DNA of 64,000 nucleotides from Thermoanaerobaculia bacterium. Its GTDB lineage: Bacteria > Acidobacteriota > Thermoanaerobaculia > UBA5066. A program made the position numbers and the translations under genes. The stretch is taken from contig JAJVIN010000002.1 in assembly GCA_022071945.1 (NCBI GenBank), forward strand, positions 40,941 through 104,940. The letters run 5' to 3'. Under the pieces are notes generated by a model. That model had not been told where the DNA came from. It ran no database searches and saw only the letters and a list, made by a program, of their open reading frames with translations. Numbering within the stretch: position 1 is the first letter of the stretch; each line of letters begins with the position of its first letter. Positions 33,904-43,299 of the stretch are shown here, piece by piece.

Positions 33904-35133
33904 CTACTTCTTCTTGCCGAACTGTGAGTGGGTGCGAAGGCCGCGGTGCGCCTTTGCGGCTGGTTCCTTCCCGGTGAGCTTCTCGACGTAGTCGACTGGA
34001 GCCCTCCTGGACAGGCCCTTGCCCTCCTTGGCGGCGGCGAAGGCGCTCGCCAGGTTCTGCATCAGTTCCTCGCGGCGGCGGTAGAGCCTCTTGAGGGGGC
34101 GCTTCTTGTGCCTGGCGAGAGAAAACGCCGTGAAAAGCGGCATGGCCACTGTCGCGTCGAGGTAGCAGACCACGGTGTCGGGGAGAGCCTGCGGGTCGAT
34201 CTTCCCCCACGAGACCGCTTCGGCGGGCGTGGCGCCCGAGAGGCCTCCCGTGTCGGGACGGGCATCGGTGAACTGGACGAAGTAGTCGTGACCGGCCTCG
34301 TCGATGCCGAGGACTTCCTGGATCTGGGGCTCTGTCTGGAGCAAGAAGTTCTTGGGACTCCCACCCCCGAAGATCAGAACGGCGCTCTTGCCGCCCGCCG
34401 ATTTCGCTCCATAGACGAGCGCGGCGGTTTCGTTCACGTCGGCCGAGACGTCGAACGAGAATTTGCGGCCTTCCAGGGCGTTGCGGGCCACGTTCATCCC
34501 GATCGAGGAATCGCCCGGCGAACTCGTGTAGATGGGGACGTCATAGCGGTACGCCGAGGCCAGGACGGACTGATCCGTCCCGATTCCGAGGGCTCGCGCT
34601 CGCTCCTCCACGTAGCGGCCGGCTCGCCAGTGGAACTCGGCGGTCGACATCGGCCGGTCGAACTCGGGCGCGCGCAAGACCTCGCGGAAGAAGGCGTCGG
34701 TGTCGAGCAGGACCTCGTACGGAAAGACGATGTCGTAGATGCGAATGATGCCGTCGTTTCTGAGGGCGACGTCATCGAAGTTGGGCCGCCCCTCGTGGAT
34801 GGGCATCCCGAGGCCGTGGTGAACGTCATGGTAGAGATTGGCGCCCGTCGAGATCATCCAGTCGACAAAGCCCGCTCTCATCAGGGGAATCAAGCAGGAA
34901 AGGCCGAGGCCGGCCGGCGTGAGGGCGCCGGTCAGCGAGAGGCCGACCGTCACATCGGGTTCGAGCATCCGCTTCACGAAGAGGGTGCACGCCTCTCTGA
35001 GGCGGGCCGCGTTGTAAGCGGAGAAAGTCGATTCGACGAGATCGGCGGCCTTGACGGACCCGGTGACGGGCCGGGGCCGGATGCGCCGGCCCCCGAGAAA
35101 GGGGCTTTCACGTTTTGCTTTCGACTGAGTCAT
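33904..35133 (-). CDS. Deoxyhypusine synthase-like protein
   Basis: 409 residues of the DHS fold. The NAD/spermidine region includes [15 protein letters not shown] and [18 protein letters not shown]. The catalytic-lysine region is [13 protein letters not shown] with Lys261, aligned with the lysine that forms the enzyme intermediate in DHS. In eukaryotes and archaea DHS modifies eIF5A; bacteria lack that substrate, and bacterial homologues are thought to act on polyamines such as homospermidine, or on unknown targets. The ATG at 35133 is chosen because the open frame upstream runs antisense through the OppD gene. Convergent with the giant TPR gene. Confidence 0.85.
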   Translation of the reverse strand: MTQSKAKRESPFLGGRRIRPRPVTGSVKAADLVESTFSAYNAARLREACTLFVKRMLEPDVTVGLSLTGALTPAGLGLSCLIPLMRAGFVDWMISTGANLYHDVHHGLGMPIHEGRPNFDDVALRNDGIIRIYDIVFPYEVLLDTDAFFREVLRAPEFDRPMSTAEFHWRAGRYVEERARALGIGTDQSVLASAYRYDVPIYTSSPGDSSIGMNVARNALEGRKFSFDVSADVNETAALVYGAKSAGGKSAVLIFGGGSPKNFLLQTEPQIQEVLGIDEAGHDYFVQFTDARPDTGGLSGATPAEAVSWGKIDPQALPDTVVCYLDATVAMPLFTAFSLARHKKRPLKRLYRRREELMQNLASAFAAAKEGKGLSRRAPVDYVEKLTGKEPAAKAHRGLRTHSQFGKKK

Positions 35134-35159
35134 CGCGGACGGCAACGCTATCACCTCGC

Positions 35160-35165
35160 TATGAT
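35160..35165 (+). promoter_or_regulatory. -10-like TATGAT upstream of the OppD-like gene
   Basis: TATGAT lies 38 bp before the GTG start at 35204, in the short divergent gap with the DHS-like gene. No convincing -35 hexamer is visible at 16-18 bp upstream, so this is only a candidate. Confidence 0.25.
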
Positions 35166-35203
35166 TCGCGCACGATGAAGCGCGGCGATGTCGGGGAAGG
35201 CAC

Positions 35204-36247
35204 GTGACCGGAGAGCCGCCGCTGCTTTCCGTTCGTGGCCTGACCGTCGCCTTCCCTCTCGCTTCGGGCCTCGCCGCCGCCGTCTCGGACGTCTCTTTCG
35301 ATCTGGCGCCGGGCGAGGTGACCGCCCTCGTCGGGGAGTCCGGGTCGGGCAAGAGCCTGACGGCGCTGGCTCTCCTCGCGCTCCTGCCGGAACACGCGAG
35401 GGTCTCTGGGAAGGTCCTCTTTTCGGGCCGCGATGTTCTGTCGATGCCGGAGGCCGAGCTCTGCCGGCTCCGTGGCGGGAGCATTGGGCTCGTGTTCCAG
35501 GAACCCGGCGCCGCTCTGGATCCGGTGAGGAAGATCGGCCCTGAGATCGTGGCCGTCATCAGGCGACATCGCGGGATGTCGAGGCGCCAAGCCCGCGCGG
35601 AGGCTCTCGGGGTGCTCGGGCGGGTCGCCCTGCCCGGCCCCGAGGCCAGGTTCAATGACTACCCGCATCAGATGTCGGGCGGAATGCGCCAGCGCGCGAT
35701 GATCGCCCTGGCCCTGGCGGGCGGTCCGCGACTCCTGATCGCGGACGAGCCGACGACGGCGCTGGACACAACCATTCAGGCCCAGATACTGGCCCTCCTT
35801 CGCTCGCTCGCCGCCGAGCTCGGACTCGCGATCCTGCTCATCACCCACGATCTCGGCGTGGTCAAGGACGTCGCCTCGCGCGCCCTCGTGATGTACGCGG
35901 GGCGCATTGTCGAGTCGGCGCCGGTCGAAGACCTCCTTTCCGCTCCCAGACACCCTTACACGAAAGCCCTCCTCCGATGCCTGCCGGGACGAGATCCAGC
36001 GTCAGCCAGGAAGTCCCGGCTCCCCGTGTTGCCGGGCATGGTTCCAGTCCCGGGAGAGTGGCCCCCGGGATGTTCCTTCGCGCCACGATGTCCCCTGGCC
36101 GTCCCGGAGTGTTCGGCGCGGATTCCGGCCCCCGACGAGTGGCAGCAGGTCGTGACACAGGGGACCTGCCACCGGCAGGGGGCCTGCCACCGGCAGGGGG
36201 CCTGCTATCGGCAGGCGGCCTGTTTTCGGGTGGAGGCGAACTCTTGA
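35204..36247 (+). CDS. Oligopeptide/dipeptide ABC transporter ATPase, OppD/DppD-like
   Basis: 347 residues. Walker [11 protein letters not shown] (near residue 43), Q-loop, signature [18 protein letters not shown], Walker [13 protein letters not shown] and the H-loop ITHDLGVV are complete. The C-terminal region has [20 protein letters not shown] cysteines, typical of OppD/DppD proteins. Oddly, the last 28 residues are a repeated Cys/His segment ([23 protein letters not shown]) encoded by an 18-bp repeat array. The GTG at 35204 follows GGGGAAGG. No permease or binding-protein gene is adjacent. Overlaps the next gene by 4 bp. Confidence 0.88.
   Translation: MTGEPPLLSVRGLTVAFPLASGLAAAVSDVSFDLAPGEVTALVGESGSGKSLTALALLALLPEHARVSGKVLFSGRDVLSMPEAELCRLRGGSIGLVFQEPGAALDPVRKIGPEIVAVIRRHRGMSRRQARAEALGVLGRVALPGPEARFNDYPHQMSGGMRQRAMIALALAGGPRLLIADEPTTALDTTIQAQILALLRSLAAELGLAILLITHDLGVVKDVASRALVMYAGRIVESAPVEDLLSAPRHPYTKALLRCLPGRDPASARKSRLPVLPGMVPVPGEWPPGCSFAPRCPLAVPECSARIPAPDEWQQVVTQGTCHRQGACHRQGACYRQAACFRVEANS
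36160..36231 (+). repeat. 18-bp tandem palindromic repeats at the oppD/oppF junction
   Basis: Four consecutive 18-bp units at 36160-36177, 36178-36195, 36196-36213 and a diverged 36214-36231. The first two contain CCTGCC-ACC-GGCAGG, a 6-bp stem with 3-nt loop. The third keeps pairing through a U-G wobble (CCTGCT-ATC-GGCAGG). In the OppD frame each unit encodes six residues ending in Arg-Gln. The array ends 13 bp before the TTG start of the OppF-like gene. Confidence 0.85.
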
Positions 36248-37257
36248 GCCGGGGTCTCCTCTGTGTCCAGGACTTGACGAAGTCCTTCTTCGCGTCGGGT
36301 TCCTGGCTGAAGAGCCGGCGGCCGGTTCCTGCCGTCTCCGGAGTGTCGTTTTCCGTGAACGAGGGAGAGACCCTGGCCATCGTGGGGGAGTCGGGGTCAG
36401 GCAAGACCACGACCCTGAGGCTCATCTTGCGCCTGCTCCAGGCGGACTCTGGCTCCATCCAGTTCGATGGCGACGACTGGCTCTCGTTGCCCCGAAAGGA
36501 GCTGAATCGCAAGCGGCAGAAGCTCGGGATCGTCTTCCAGGACCCGGCCACGTCCCTCAACCCGCGGATGGGAGTCGGAGAGATCATCGCCGAGCCGCTG
36601 GACATTCACCGGATCGGTTCTTCTCTCGAGCGCCGGCGGAGGGTCGAGGAACTCCTGGCGGCCGTGGGCCTTCCCGGCACCAGCCTACGGGCGCGACCTT
36701 CCGAGTTTTCAGGGGGCCAGAGGCAGCGCATCGCGATTGCCCGGGCGCTGGCCGCCCGGCCCAAGCTCTTGGTCCTCGACGAGCCCGTCTCGGCTCTCGA
36801 TGTCTCCGTGCGCGGCCAGATCCTCAATCTGCTCCTTGATCTGCAAGAAGCCAGTGTTCCGCGTCCCGCCACTCTCTTCGTCGGCCACGATCTTCCGGTC
36901 GTGAGGCACTTCGCCGACGAGGTGGTGGTGATGTACCTCGGCAGGGTCGTCGAGTCTGGACCCGCGCGAGAGGTTCTCACGGCTCCCCTGCACCCCTACA
37001 CGGCCCTCTTGAGGGACTCGGAGCCCGGCCATGGGGTCGTGGCCGTTCCACCAGGCGAGCCCGCGTCCGCCGCGGCGCTTCCAGCCGGGTGCGCGTTCCA
37101 GAGCCGCTGCCCCAGGGTTGCGGCTCGATGTCTTTCGGAGAGGCCGGTCCTGACCCCTTTTTCAGGCAAGTCTGGCCGTCTCGTGGCCTGCTTTCACCCG
37201 CTGCCGATCGAGTCCGAACCGGCAGATCGCAGAACTTTTCGGGGTCCCTCATCGTAA
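36244..37257 (+). CDS. Oligopeptide/dipeptide ABC transporter ATPase, OppF/DppF-like
   Basis: 337 residues: Walker A GESGSGKTTT, signature FSGGQRQRIAIARAL, Walker B LLVLDEPVSALD, H-loop FVGHDLPVV, and the C-terminal ALPAGCAFQSRCP cysteine region of OppF. The TTG start at 36244 overlaps the OppD-like stop by 4 bp; the frame is open upstream but would read through the repeat array as PPAGGL units, which I regard as non-coding in this frame. Pairs with the preceding ATPase as a heterodimer. Their permeases must be elsewhere. Confidence 0.88.
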   Translation: MSRGLLCVQDLTKSFFASGSWLKSRRPVPAVSGVSFSVNEGETLAIVGESGSGKTTTLRLILRLLQADSGSIQFDGDDWLSLPRKELNRKRQKLGIVFQDPATSLNPRMGVGEIIAEPLDIHRIGSSLERRRRVEELLAAVGLPGTSLRARPSEFSGGQRQRIAIARALAARPKLLVLDEPVSALDVSVRGQILNLLLDLQEASVPRPATLFVGHDLPVVRHFADEVVVMYLGRVVESGPAREVLTAPLHPYTALLRDSEPGHGVVAVPPGEPASAAALPAGCAFQSRCPRVAARCLSERPVLTPFSGKSGRLVACFHPLPIESEPADRRTFRGPSS

Positions 37258-37321
37258 TCTCGACGTGTTGAATTCGGGGAAGCACGGGCACGGAGCCGGT
37301 TCCCTTCATCAAGAGGAGAGG

Positions 37322-39067
37322 ATGACGTTGATCAAGAACTCTGCCGCCTCCCGGGCGCCGCGAGCCCAGGAAGCCACTGGAGCGTCTCCGAATCGCATTC
37401 TTCGCGTCCTTCTGGCCGCGTTTCTAGGTTTCGTCACCCTGCTGCCCGCTCCGCCTCTGGCGGCGGCGGACGTCCTCCAGGTCCCCCTGGCCGCCAAGCA
37501 GAGGAAGGCCGAGCCGCTCCCCGCGGGTGAGAGGATCGAACTCTCCCTCTCGCGCGCCATCGAACTCGCGCTGAAGAATGCCCTCGACCTCGAGGTTTCC
37601 GCGCTGACTTACGAACGGAGCGTTTCGGGGATCACCTCGGCCGCGGGCGCGTTTGATCCCGCCTTCGGCGTGGACGGCGGTCTCTCCGGGACGAGCTCGC
37701 CGGTCTTCTCGAGATTCGACGCCTCCGATACCAAGCAGCAGAAGCTGAATTTCTCGTTCGGGGGGCTCTCGGAGTGGGGCGGGACCTACCAGGTCAGCCT
37801 CAACAACAACAGGCGCGACTCGGTCATTCAGGGCTTCACGCTGATCAACCCGACCCTTTCGTCGAGCTTCGGCGTTGCCATCACCCAGCCCCTGCTCCGC
37901 AACTTTGGCAAGGAAGTCAACACCCGCTACGTCGTTCAGGCGCGGATCGCGCGCGATGCCGCCGCGTGGGACTTCGCCCTGTCCATCCAGAACGCGGTTC
38001 AGCTCGTCGAGAACGCCTACTGGGACCTCGTCAACGCGATCTCGAATCTGAAGGCGAAGAAAGAGGCTCTCGAGCGCGCGCAGGACTTCAACCGGATCAC
38101 GAAGATCAAGATCGACGTGGGGGCGCTCGCCCCGATCGACATCGTCCAGACCGAGGTCTCGATCGCCCAGCGGGAACAGGAGATCATCAACGCGGAGGGG
38201 CTGATTGGGGACGCGGAAGACCGCCTCAAGCGGCTCCTGAACGTCACGGGCAGCGCCGACTGGGCGCGCCGCATCGTTCCGACCGACGCTCCGGCCGCGG
38301 TCCGTCTCGACGTCGATGTCGACAAGGCCATCGAGAAGGCGCTGTCGCTGCGGCCCGAAGTCAAGCAGCGGGTCGTCGACATCGAGTCGAAGAAGCTGAC
38401 CCTCGTCTACAACCGCAACCAGCTCAAGCCGAGACTGGACTTTACCGGGTCCTACGGGCTCGGCGGGGTCGGCGCCAACGCCTCCCTGTCGGAATGCAGT
38501 CTGGCGGGCGTGTCGGTCACCGACTGTGTCGCCCAGGGGGGGACCGTTATCACCAAGGAGATCGACTACATCGACGCGTACTACCAGATGAGGGGCGCCG
38601 ACTACCCGAGCTGGGCCGTGGGTCTGACCCTTTCGATCCCGATCGGGAACCGCGTGGCCAAGGGCAATGCGGCGGCCGCGGCCACGGAGCTGGAGCTCTC
38701 CCGCACGAGCCTGGCGCTGCTGAGGCAGAACGTTGCCCTCGAGGTGAGGAATGCGGCGCGGTCGCTGGACACGACCTTCAAGGCGGTCGTGGCGGCGAAG
38801 AAGTCGCGTGAGCTGGCGGAGCGCAACCTCGAGGCCGAGCAGAAGAAGTTCGAGAACGGCATGACGACGTCCTTCCAGGTCGCCCAGATCCAGAACGACC
38901 TGACGACGGCCCAGACCGCCGAGCTCGTGGCCCTCTCGAGCTACTTGAAGGCCGTCACCGCCTGGCACAAGTCCACGGGCGACATCCTCACGGTCAAGGG
39001 GATCGAGCTGACGGGCCTTCCGGTGACAGTCGGACCCACGCCGGGTGAGGAAGGGGCGCTGCGCTAG
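37322..39067 (+). CDS. TolC-family outer membrane efflux protein
   Basis: 581 residues with a long N-terminal signal region (LLAAFLGFVTLLPAPPLAAA). Two TolC-type repeat halves are visible: LSRAIELALKNALDLEVS...YERSVSGI in the first, and ELELSRTSLALLRQNVALEV in the second. The QTEVSIAQREQEIINAE stretch is a typical outer-membrane-factor coiled coil. The ATG at 37322 follows GAGGAGAGG; an upstream ATG at 37265 would add 19 residues before the signal. It should form a trimeric tunnel for an efflux or type I system. No HlyD-type adaptor is nearby. Confidence 0.88.
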   Translation: MTLIKNSAASRAPRAQEATGASPNRILRVLLAAFLGFVTLLPAPPLAAADVLQVPLAAKQRKAEPLPAGERIELSLSRAIELALKNALDLEVSALTYERSVSGITSAAGAFDPAFGVDGGLSGTSSPVFSRFDASDTKQQKLNFSFGGLSEWGGTYQVSLNNNRRDSVIQGFTLINPTLSSSFGVAITQPLLRNFGKEVNTRYVVQARIARDAAAWDFALSIQNAVQLVENAYWDLVNAISNLKAKKEALERAQDFNRITKIKIDVGALAPIDIVQTEVSIAQREQEIINAEGLIGDAEDRLKRLLNVTGSADWARRIVPTDAPAAVRLDVDVDKAIEKALSLRPEVKQRVVDIESKKLTLVYNRNQLKPRLDFTGSYGLGGVGANASLSECSLAGVSVTDCVAQGGTVITKEIDYIDAYYQMRGADYPSWAVGLTLSIPIGNRVAKGNAAAAATELELSRTSLALLRQNVALEVRNAARSLDTTFKAVVAAKKSRELAERNLEAEQKKFENGMTTSFQVAQIQNDLTTAQTAELVALSSYLKAVTAWHKSTGDILTVKGIELTGLPVTVGPTPGEEGALR

Positions 39068-39085
39068 ACCGCGCGGCGGAATCCG

Positions 39086-39847
39086 ATGGACGAAGACCAG
39101 TCCGGACAGGCTCCAGACCCGGCGGCCAGCCCGGCTGCGCCGTCTCCCTGGGGCGTCATCGTCCGCGTCTTTTACGAGCCCTCGGCCGCCTTTGCCGAGC
39201 TGATGAAGCGCCCGCGGTGGGGGCTTCCCGTCGTCCTCCTCGCCATCGTCGTCCTCGCATCCGTGTTCGCGGTGACGCCGAAGGTGGATGTCGAGGGCTC
39301 CGTGCGCGACGCCCTGGAGAAGCGAATGGCCAAGACCGGGCAACCGGTCTCCGAAGCCATGATCGCGCAGCAGGTGAAGATCTCGGAGAGCTTCTCGAAG
39401 GTCATCCCGCCCGTGATGGCGGCGGCCTCGGTCGCCTTCTTTCTCGCGACGGTTCTCATCCTGTGGGGGGCCGCCAAGGCTTTCGGTGCCGAGGTCTCGT
39501 ACCACCAGACCGCCGCGGTCTGGGCCCACGCGAATCTCCCCAACCTCCTCGGAGCCCTCATCAGCCTTCCCGTCTTTCTCACCCTCGCCGACGGCGCTCT
39601 CAAACAGCAGGACATCCCGTTCTTCTTCAAGAGCAACGTGGGCGCTTTCCTGTCTCCCGAGACGGGGGCCGGGCTCCGGGCGCTCGCCGGCTCTTTCGAC
39701 GTCTTCGCGCTCTGGGCTCTCGTTCTCCTCGTTCTCGGATTCAGGCAGTTCCCCGGTCTGAGCCGGGCCTCGGCCACAGGAGTCCCCATCGGGTTGTGGG
39801 TCGTCTATGTCTTGGTCAAGACCGGCTGGAATGCGGTTTTCGGATGA
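39086..39847 (+). CDS. Yip1-domain-like membrane protein
   Basis: 253 residues with five hydrophobic segments. The N-terminal [20 protein letters not shown] is the characteristic start of Yip1-type (PF04893-like) bacterial proteins. Helices follow at [63 protein letters not shown] and [13 protein letters not shown]. Function is unknown in bacteria. It lies 18 bp after the TolC-like gene and 16 bp before the ABC ATPase, so it is probably co-transcribed. Confidence 0.75.
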   Translation: MDEDQSGQAPDPAASPAAPSPWGVIVRVFYEPSAAFAELMKRPRWGLPVVLLAIVVLASVFAVTPKVDVEGSVRDALEKRMAKTGQPVSEAMIAQQVKISESFSKVIPPVMAAASVAFFLATVLILWGAAKAFGAEVSYHQTAAVWAHANLPNLLGALISLPVFLTLADGALKQQDIPFFFKSNVGAFLSPETGAGLRALAGSFDVFALWALVLLVLGFRQFPGLSRASATGVPIGLWVVYVLVKTGWNAVFG

Positions 39848-39863
39848 TTGCGCGGAGGCACGG

Positions 39864-40613
39864 ATGCTGATCGAAATGGTGGAGATCGAAAAGACGTACA
39901 TCGTGGGAGAGGAGAAGGTCCGGGCCCTGCGTGGTGTGACGTTCAACGTGGATAAGGGTGAGTACGTCGCGATCATGGGCCCATCGGGATCGGGCAAGTC
40001 GACCTTGATGAACCTGATCGGCTGCCTGGACACTCCGACCGGCGGGAGCTACCGGCTGAACGGAAAGCTCGTCGAGTCGATGAGCGACGACGACTTGGCC
40101 CGGGTCCGAAACCAGGAAATCGGGTTCGTCTTTCAGACTTTCAACCTGCTTGCCCGCACCAATGCGCTCCATCAGGTCGAGCTCCCGCTCGTCTACTCAG
40201 GCATCGCCAAGCGACAGAGACGGGAAATGGCCGAGCAGGCGCTCGCTCAGGTCGGCCTCACGGACCGGGCGACCCACAACCCCAACGAGCTCTCGGGAGG
40301 TCAACGCCAGCGCGTCGCCATCGCCCGAGCCCTCGTCACGAGACCGTCGATCCTCCTCGCGGACGAGCCAACAGGAAATCTCGATTCCCAGACGGGCGAG
40401 GAGATCATGAGGCTCTTCCGCCAGCTGAACGACGCGGGCAACACGATCGTCTTGGTCACGCACGAGGAAGACATCGCCGCCAACGCCAGCCGCATCATCA
40501 GGATCCGGGACGGCCGGATCTCGGACGACCGGCCGAACGACTCGAGCCGGGCCGAGGCGGTCGCCCGCGCCAAGCGCGAAGCCCTCGAGAAGACCGCCGA
40601 GCCGTCCGCCTGA
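39864..40613 (+). CDS. ABC transporter ATPase, MacB/LolD-type
   Basis: 249 residues. Walker [19 protein letters not shown], signature [15 protein letters not shown], Walker [14 protein letters not shown] and the H-loop VTHEED match the LolD/MacB/FtsE class, which drives mechanotransmission permeases. The ATG at 39864 ([12 protein letters not shown]) follows GCGGAGGC. The C-terminus is a charged helix. The partner permease and a MacA-like adaptor are missing from the neighbourhood, unlike the usual TolC operons. Convergent with the next gene. Confidence 0.9.
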   Translation: MLIEMVEIEKTYIVGEEKVRALRGVTFNVDKGEYVAIMGPSGSGKSTLMNLIGCLDTPTGGSYRLNGKLVESMSDDDLARVRNQEIGFVFQTFNLLARTNALHQVELPLVYSGIAKRQRREMAEQALAQVGLTDRATHNPNELSGGQRQRVAIARALVTRPSILLADEPTGNLDSQTGEEIMRLFRQLNDAGNTIVLVTHEEDIAANASRIIRIRDGRISDDRPNDSSRAEAVARAKREALEKTAEPSA

Positions 40614-40623
40614 GCGCGAGGGA

Positions 40624-41685
40624 TCAAGAAGCCGGAATCAGGGCTCTGAGAGCGGGGGAGACGAGAGGCGGCAGCGGCTTTCCCGCCCCGGCCTTCTGCT
40701 GCCAGCCCTGGTGGGCCTGCCGGGCCGTCTGCAGAAGCGCGACGTCTCGGCGCTCCCCGAGGACGTAGCGGGTCCCGGCGCTGAGGAACCGCAGGAGATC
40801 GGCGTGGTGCGCCTGCGGGTCGACCGTGTTGATCGAGGCGGCCGCGGATTCCATCCCACTCCAGTCGCGCCTCGAGAGAGCGGTCAGGCCCTTCTCGACG
40901 AGCGTCCGCCGGAGAGCGGGCCGGAGCTGATCCAGCAGAATGGCTCTTTCCATGAGGACGGACTGGCCCCAGTCCTGTCCCGCTTTTCCCGCTTGCGCGG
41001 CCGCCGCCAGTTCGTCCAGGCGCACGCGCTTCTTTGACAGGGTGGCCTGCTGCTCGTTCGTCAGGCCCGCGAGGGAACCCCAGGTTCCGACGAGAGACGA
41101 CAGTTTCTTGACTTCCTCGATGTCCTTCGCGCCGACGGTGTAGGACGGCGGAGCCGGAGTGGGAGGGGGGCCAGGAGCCTTGATGACCGGGGTGGGCTGG
41201 GTGTCCACGCGGGCCACCGCGACCGGAGTCGCGGTCGGTGGGGCGATGACGATCCGGATCGCGGTCGGCGTCGGGGGCGGCAGGTTCTGGGCCAGCCTCC
41301 CTTCGATCGCGGCCTTTCTTTTCTGGAGATCTCCGTACAAGTCCGACCATTTCTTGATGACGCCGTACTTCTCTGACTGATCGAAGTAGAGCTGCGCCTT
41401 CTCGTCGTCTCCGGTTTCCATGAAGGCGACGCCGAGCCAGTAGTAGGGGTCGTACTGATAGACCAGGAAGCGCGTCTGGCTGCCCTGCTGCTCGTTGGGC
41501 TCGGTCGCCCCTCGCTCCAGGGCCTTCAACAGGAGCTCGATGCCCTTCTTGTGGTCCTTCTTCTTGATCGCGTTGACGGCGTCCGTGTAGTAGTCCGCTG
41601 CCTTCTGGTCTCGCCTGTCGGCGAGAACGAGGCCCGTGATCAAGAGGCAAAGGCCAACGAGTCCACACCGGATCACCGCACGCAT
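40624..41685 (-). CDS. Secreted TPR-like repeat protein, kinase-paired
   Basis: 353 residues with a signal peptide (CGLVGLCLLITGLVLA). TPR-like helices include YYTDAVNAIKKKDHKKGIELL and DPYYWLGVAFMETGDDEKAQLYF. A Pro/Thr-rich linker follows (about 138-195), then helices (TLSKKRVRLDELAAAAQ). The overall plan of signal, TPR, PT-rich linker, helical C-domain equals that of the gene at 43300. It is divergent from a Ser/Thr kinase gene. Probably periplasmic; function unknown. Confidence 0.65.
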   Translation of the reverse strand: MRAVIRCGLVGLCLLITGLVLADRRDQKAADYYTDAVNAIKKKDHKKGIELLLKALERGATEPNEQQGSQTRFLVYQYDPYYWLGVAFMETGDDEKAQLYFDQSEKYGVIKKWSDLYGDLQKRKAAIEGRLAQNLPPPTPTAIRIVIAPPTATPVAVARVDTQPTPVIKAPGPPPTPAPPSYTVGAKDIEEVKKLSSLVGTWGSLAGLTNEQQATLSKKRVRLDELAAAAQAGKAGQDWGQSVLMERAILLDQLRPALRRTLVEKGLTALSRRDWSGMESAAASINTVDPQAHHADLLRFLSAGTRYVLGERRDVALLQTARQAHQGWQQKAGAGKPLPPLVSPALRALIPAS

Positions 41686-41735
41686 GCCAAGCACGGTGAT
41701 GAGTCTAACCCGGCCTGATCGGCTCCTTCACGGCC

Positions 41736-41741
41736 TAGAAT
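41736..41741 (+). promoter_or_regulatory. -10-like TAGAAT at the kinase start
   Basis: TAGAAT overlaps the first ATG (41740) of the kinase frame and ends 7 nt before the second ATG (41749). If it is a true -10 box, translation must begin at 41749 on a leaderless message. No good -35 is visible. Confidence 0.3.
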
Positions 41742-43296
41742 GCAGGATATGGGTGTAGCGGAAACCTCGGGAGCCAAGCTCCCTGACTCGATCGGTCCGT
41801 ACAAGATCATCTCGCGGCTCGGCGAGGGCGGCATGGGCACGGTCTACCGGGCCGTTCACCGCGAGGATCCCAAGACCGAGGTCGCGCTGAAGGTCATCCT
41901 GGCGGGCCTGACCGAAGACGAGGACGCGGAGAAGCGCTTCCTCAGGGAAGCCAAGATCCTGAAGGAGCTCAGGCACCCGAACATCGTGAATCTCCTCGAC
42001 GTCGGAACCGCGGGCGACCGCAAGTACTACTCGATGGAGCTCCTCGACGGGGTGCCCCTCTCGGCTTACCGGGGCAAGCCCTATTACGAAACCGTGCCCC
42101 TTCTTTACCAGGTCCTTCGTGGCATGGAGTATCTGGCTGGAAAGTCGATCGTCCACAGGGACCTCTCTCCCTCGAACATCATGGTGTCCCGAACCGAGAG
42201 CGGGCCGCTCTGCAAGGTGCTGGACTTCGGCATCGCCAAGAATCTGGAAGGAGAGGGGACGCTCGACAGCTTCACGAAGACGGGCCTCGTCATGGGCAAG
42301 CCCGCCTACTGGTCGCCGGAGCAGCTCGGCTCCCTCGGTCCGGGCCAGACCCTCGACTGGTTGAGCGATGTCTACGCCCTCGGCGTCATCTTCTACCTGG
42401 TTCTCTCGGGGAAGCTGCCCATCACGGCGGACAGTCCGTTCTCCTTCGCGACCAAGCACCTTTCGGAGCGGCCGGACCCCGTTGTGGCTCCTCCCAACAA
42501 CCCGCCGCTGCCCGCCGAGCTCGTCCAGATGGTCGAGCGGATGCTCGAGAAGAAGCGCGAGAACCGGCCCCAGAGCTACGAGGAGATGTGCGCGGTCCTG
42601 GTCCGGAGCGCGCCGGACATGTTCCCGGAGGAAGCCCGGACCCGTACGGCGCAGACCTCGCCCTGGGGCGTCACCTCGGCGAGCAGCGTGGGCACGAAGA
42701 CGACCGGCATCATGGCGGCCGGCGTGGCTGCCGGCACCGCGACTCAGATCACGGATCCCGGCGTTCAGACATCCGCGACCGGCCAGCTCGCGGGAACGGC
42801 CGTGACCAACCAGTTGACGGGCGCGACCGCGGCCGTCCCCGGGGTCACGACCGAAGCCGTTGTCAAGCAGGGGTTTCCGCTCGTGCCGTTCCTGGCAGGC
42901 ATCGTCGCGGCAGGAGCCGTCTTCGCCGGCGCCGGCTACTACCTCACGCGCGACAGAGTCGAATCAACCCCCGTGATTCCCGCCACCCCCGCCGTGTCGG
43001 TCGTGCCCACCCCTCCGCCGCCCGCCGAGGGAATGGGGAAGCTCTCCCTGTCCGCCTTCCCGTGGGCGCGCGTCATCGTCGTGAAGAACAGTGCGACGGG
43101 TGCGGTGTTCCCGATCCCGGCCGATCTCGCCACGCCAGCCGTTCTCGAGCTCCCACCGGGTACCTACCTGATCGACCTCGTGAGCGGCGTCGGGACGGAG
43201 CGCCGGCAGATCTCGGTGAATGTCCTCACCGGTCAAGTCGCCGAGCACAACGAGACGTTCGCTTCTCCCCAGGACTTGGCGGCCCAGCTCCAGTAG
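41740..43296 (+). CDS. Membrane Ser/Thr protein kinase (PASTA-less), paired with TPR protein
   Basis: 518 residues. The Hanks-type kinase domain (20-290) has the glycine loop GEGGMGTVY, Lys51, the catalytic loop HRDLSPSNIM (139-148, with Ser in place of the common Lys, as often seen in myxobacterial kinases) and DFG at 162-164. A Thr/Ala-rich juxtamembrane stretch follows. One membrane helix lies near 376-400 (FLAGIVAAGAVFAGAGYYL), and a small beta-rich outer domain (about 415-518) resembles PEGA-type domains. The active start may be the ATG at 41749. Divergent from the TPR gene at 40624. Confidence 0.88.
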   Translation: MQDMGVAETSGAKLPDSIGPYKIISRLGEGGMGTVYRAVHREDPKTEVALKVILAGLTEDEDAEKRFLREAKILKELRHPNIVNLLDVGTAGDRKYYSMELLDGVPLSAYRGKPYYETVPLLYQVLRGMEYLAGKSIVHRDLSPSNIMVSRTESGPLCKVLDFGIAKNLEGEGTLDSFTKTGLVMGKPAYWSPEQLGSLGPGQTLDWLSDVYALGVIFYLVLSGKLPITADSPFSFATKHLSERPDPVVAPPNNPPLPAELVQMVERMLEKKRENRPQSYEEMCAVLVRSAPDMFPEEARTRTAQTSPWGVTSASSVGTKTTGIMAAGVAAGTATQITDPGVQTSATGQLAGTAVTNQLTGATAAVPGVTTEAVVKQGFPLVPFLAGIVAAGAVFAGAGYYLTRDRVESTPVIPATPAVSVVPTPPPPAEGMGKLSLSAFPWARVIVVKNSATGAVFPIPADLATPAVLELPPGTYLIDLVSGVGTERRQISVNVLTGQVAEHNETFASPQDLAAQLQ

Positions 43297-43299
43297 GCG

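Noticed and set aside
33900..33920. Terminator between the convergent giant TPR and DHS-like genes
   Set aside because: GC-rich self-complementarity (GCCCGGGCCC) is present but short and without any T tract.
36160..36231. Reading the 18-bp array as a CRISPR or mobile-element footprint
   Set aside because: Units are contiguous with no spacers, lie in frame within a gene, and no cas, transposase or terminal repeats are nearby.
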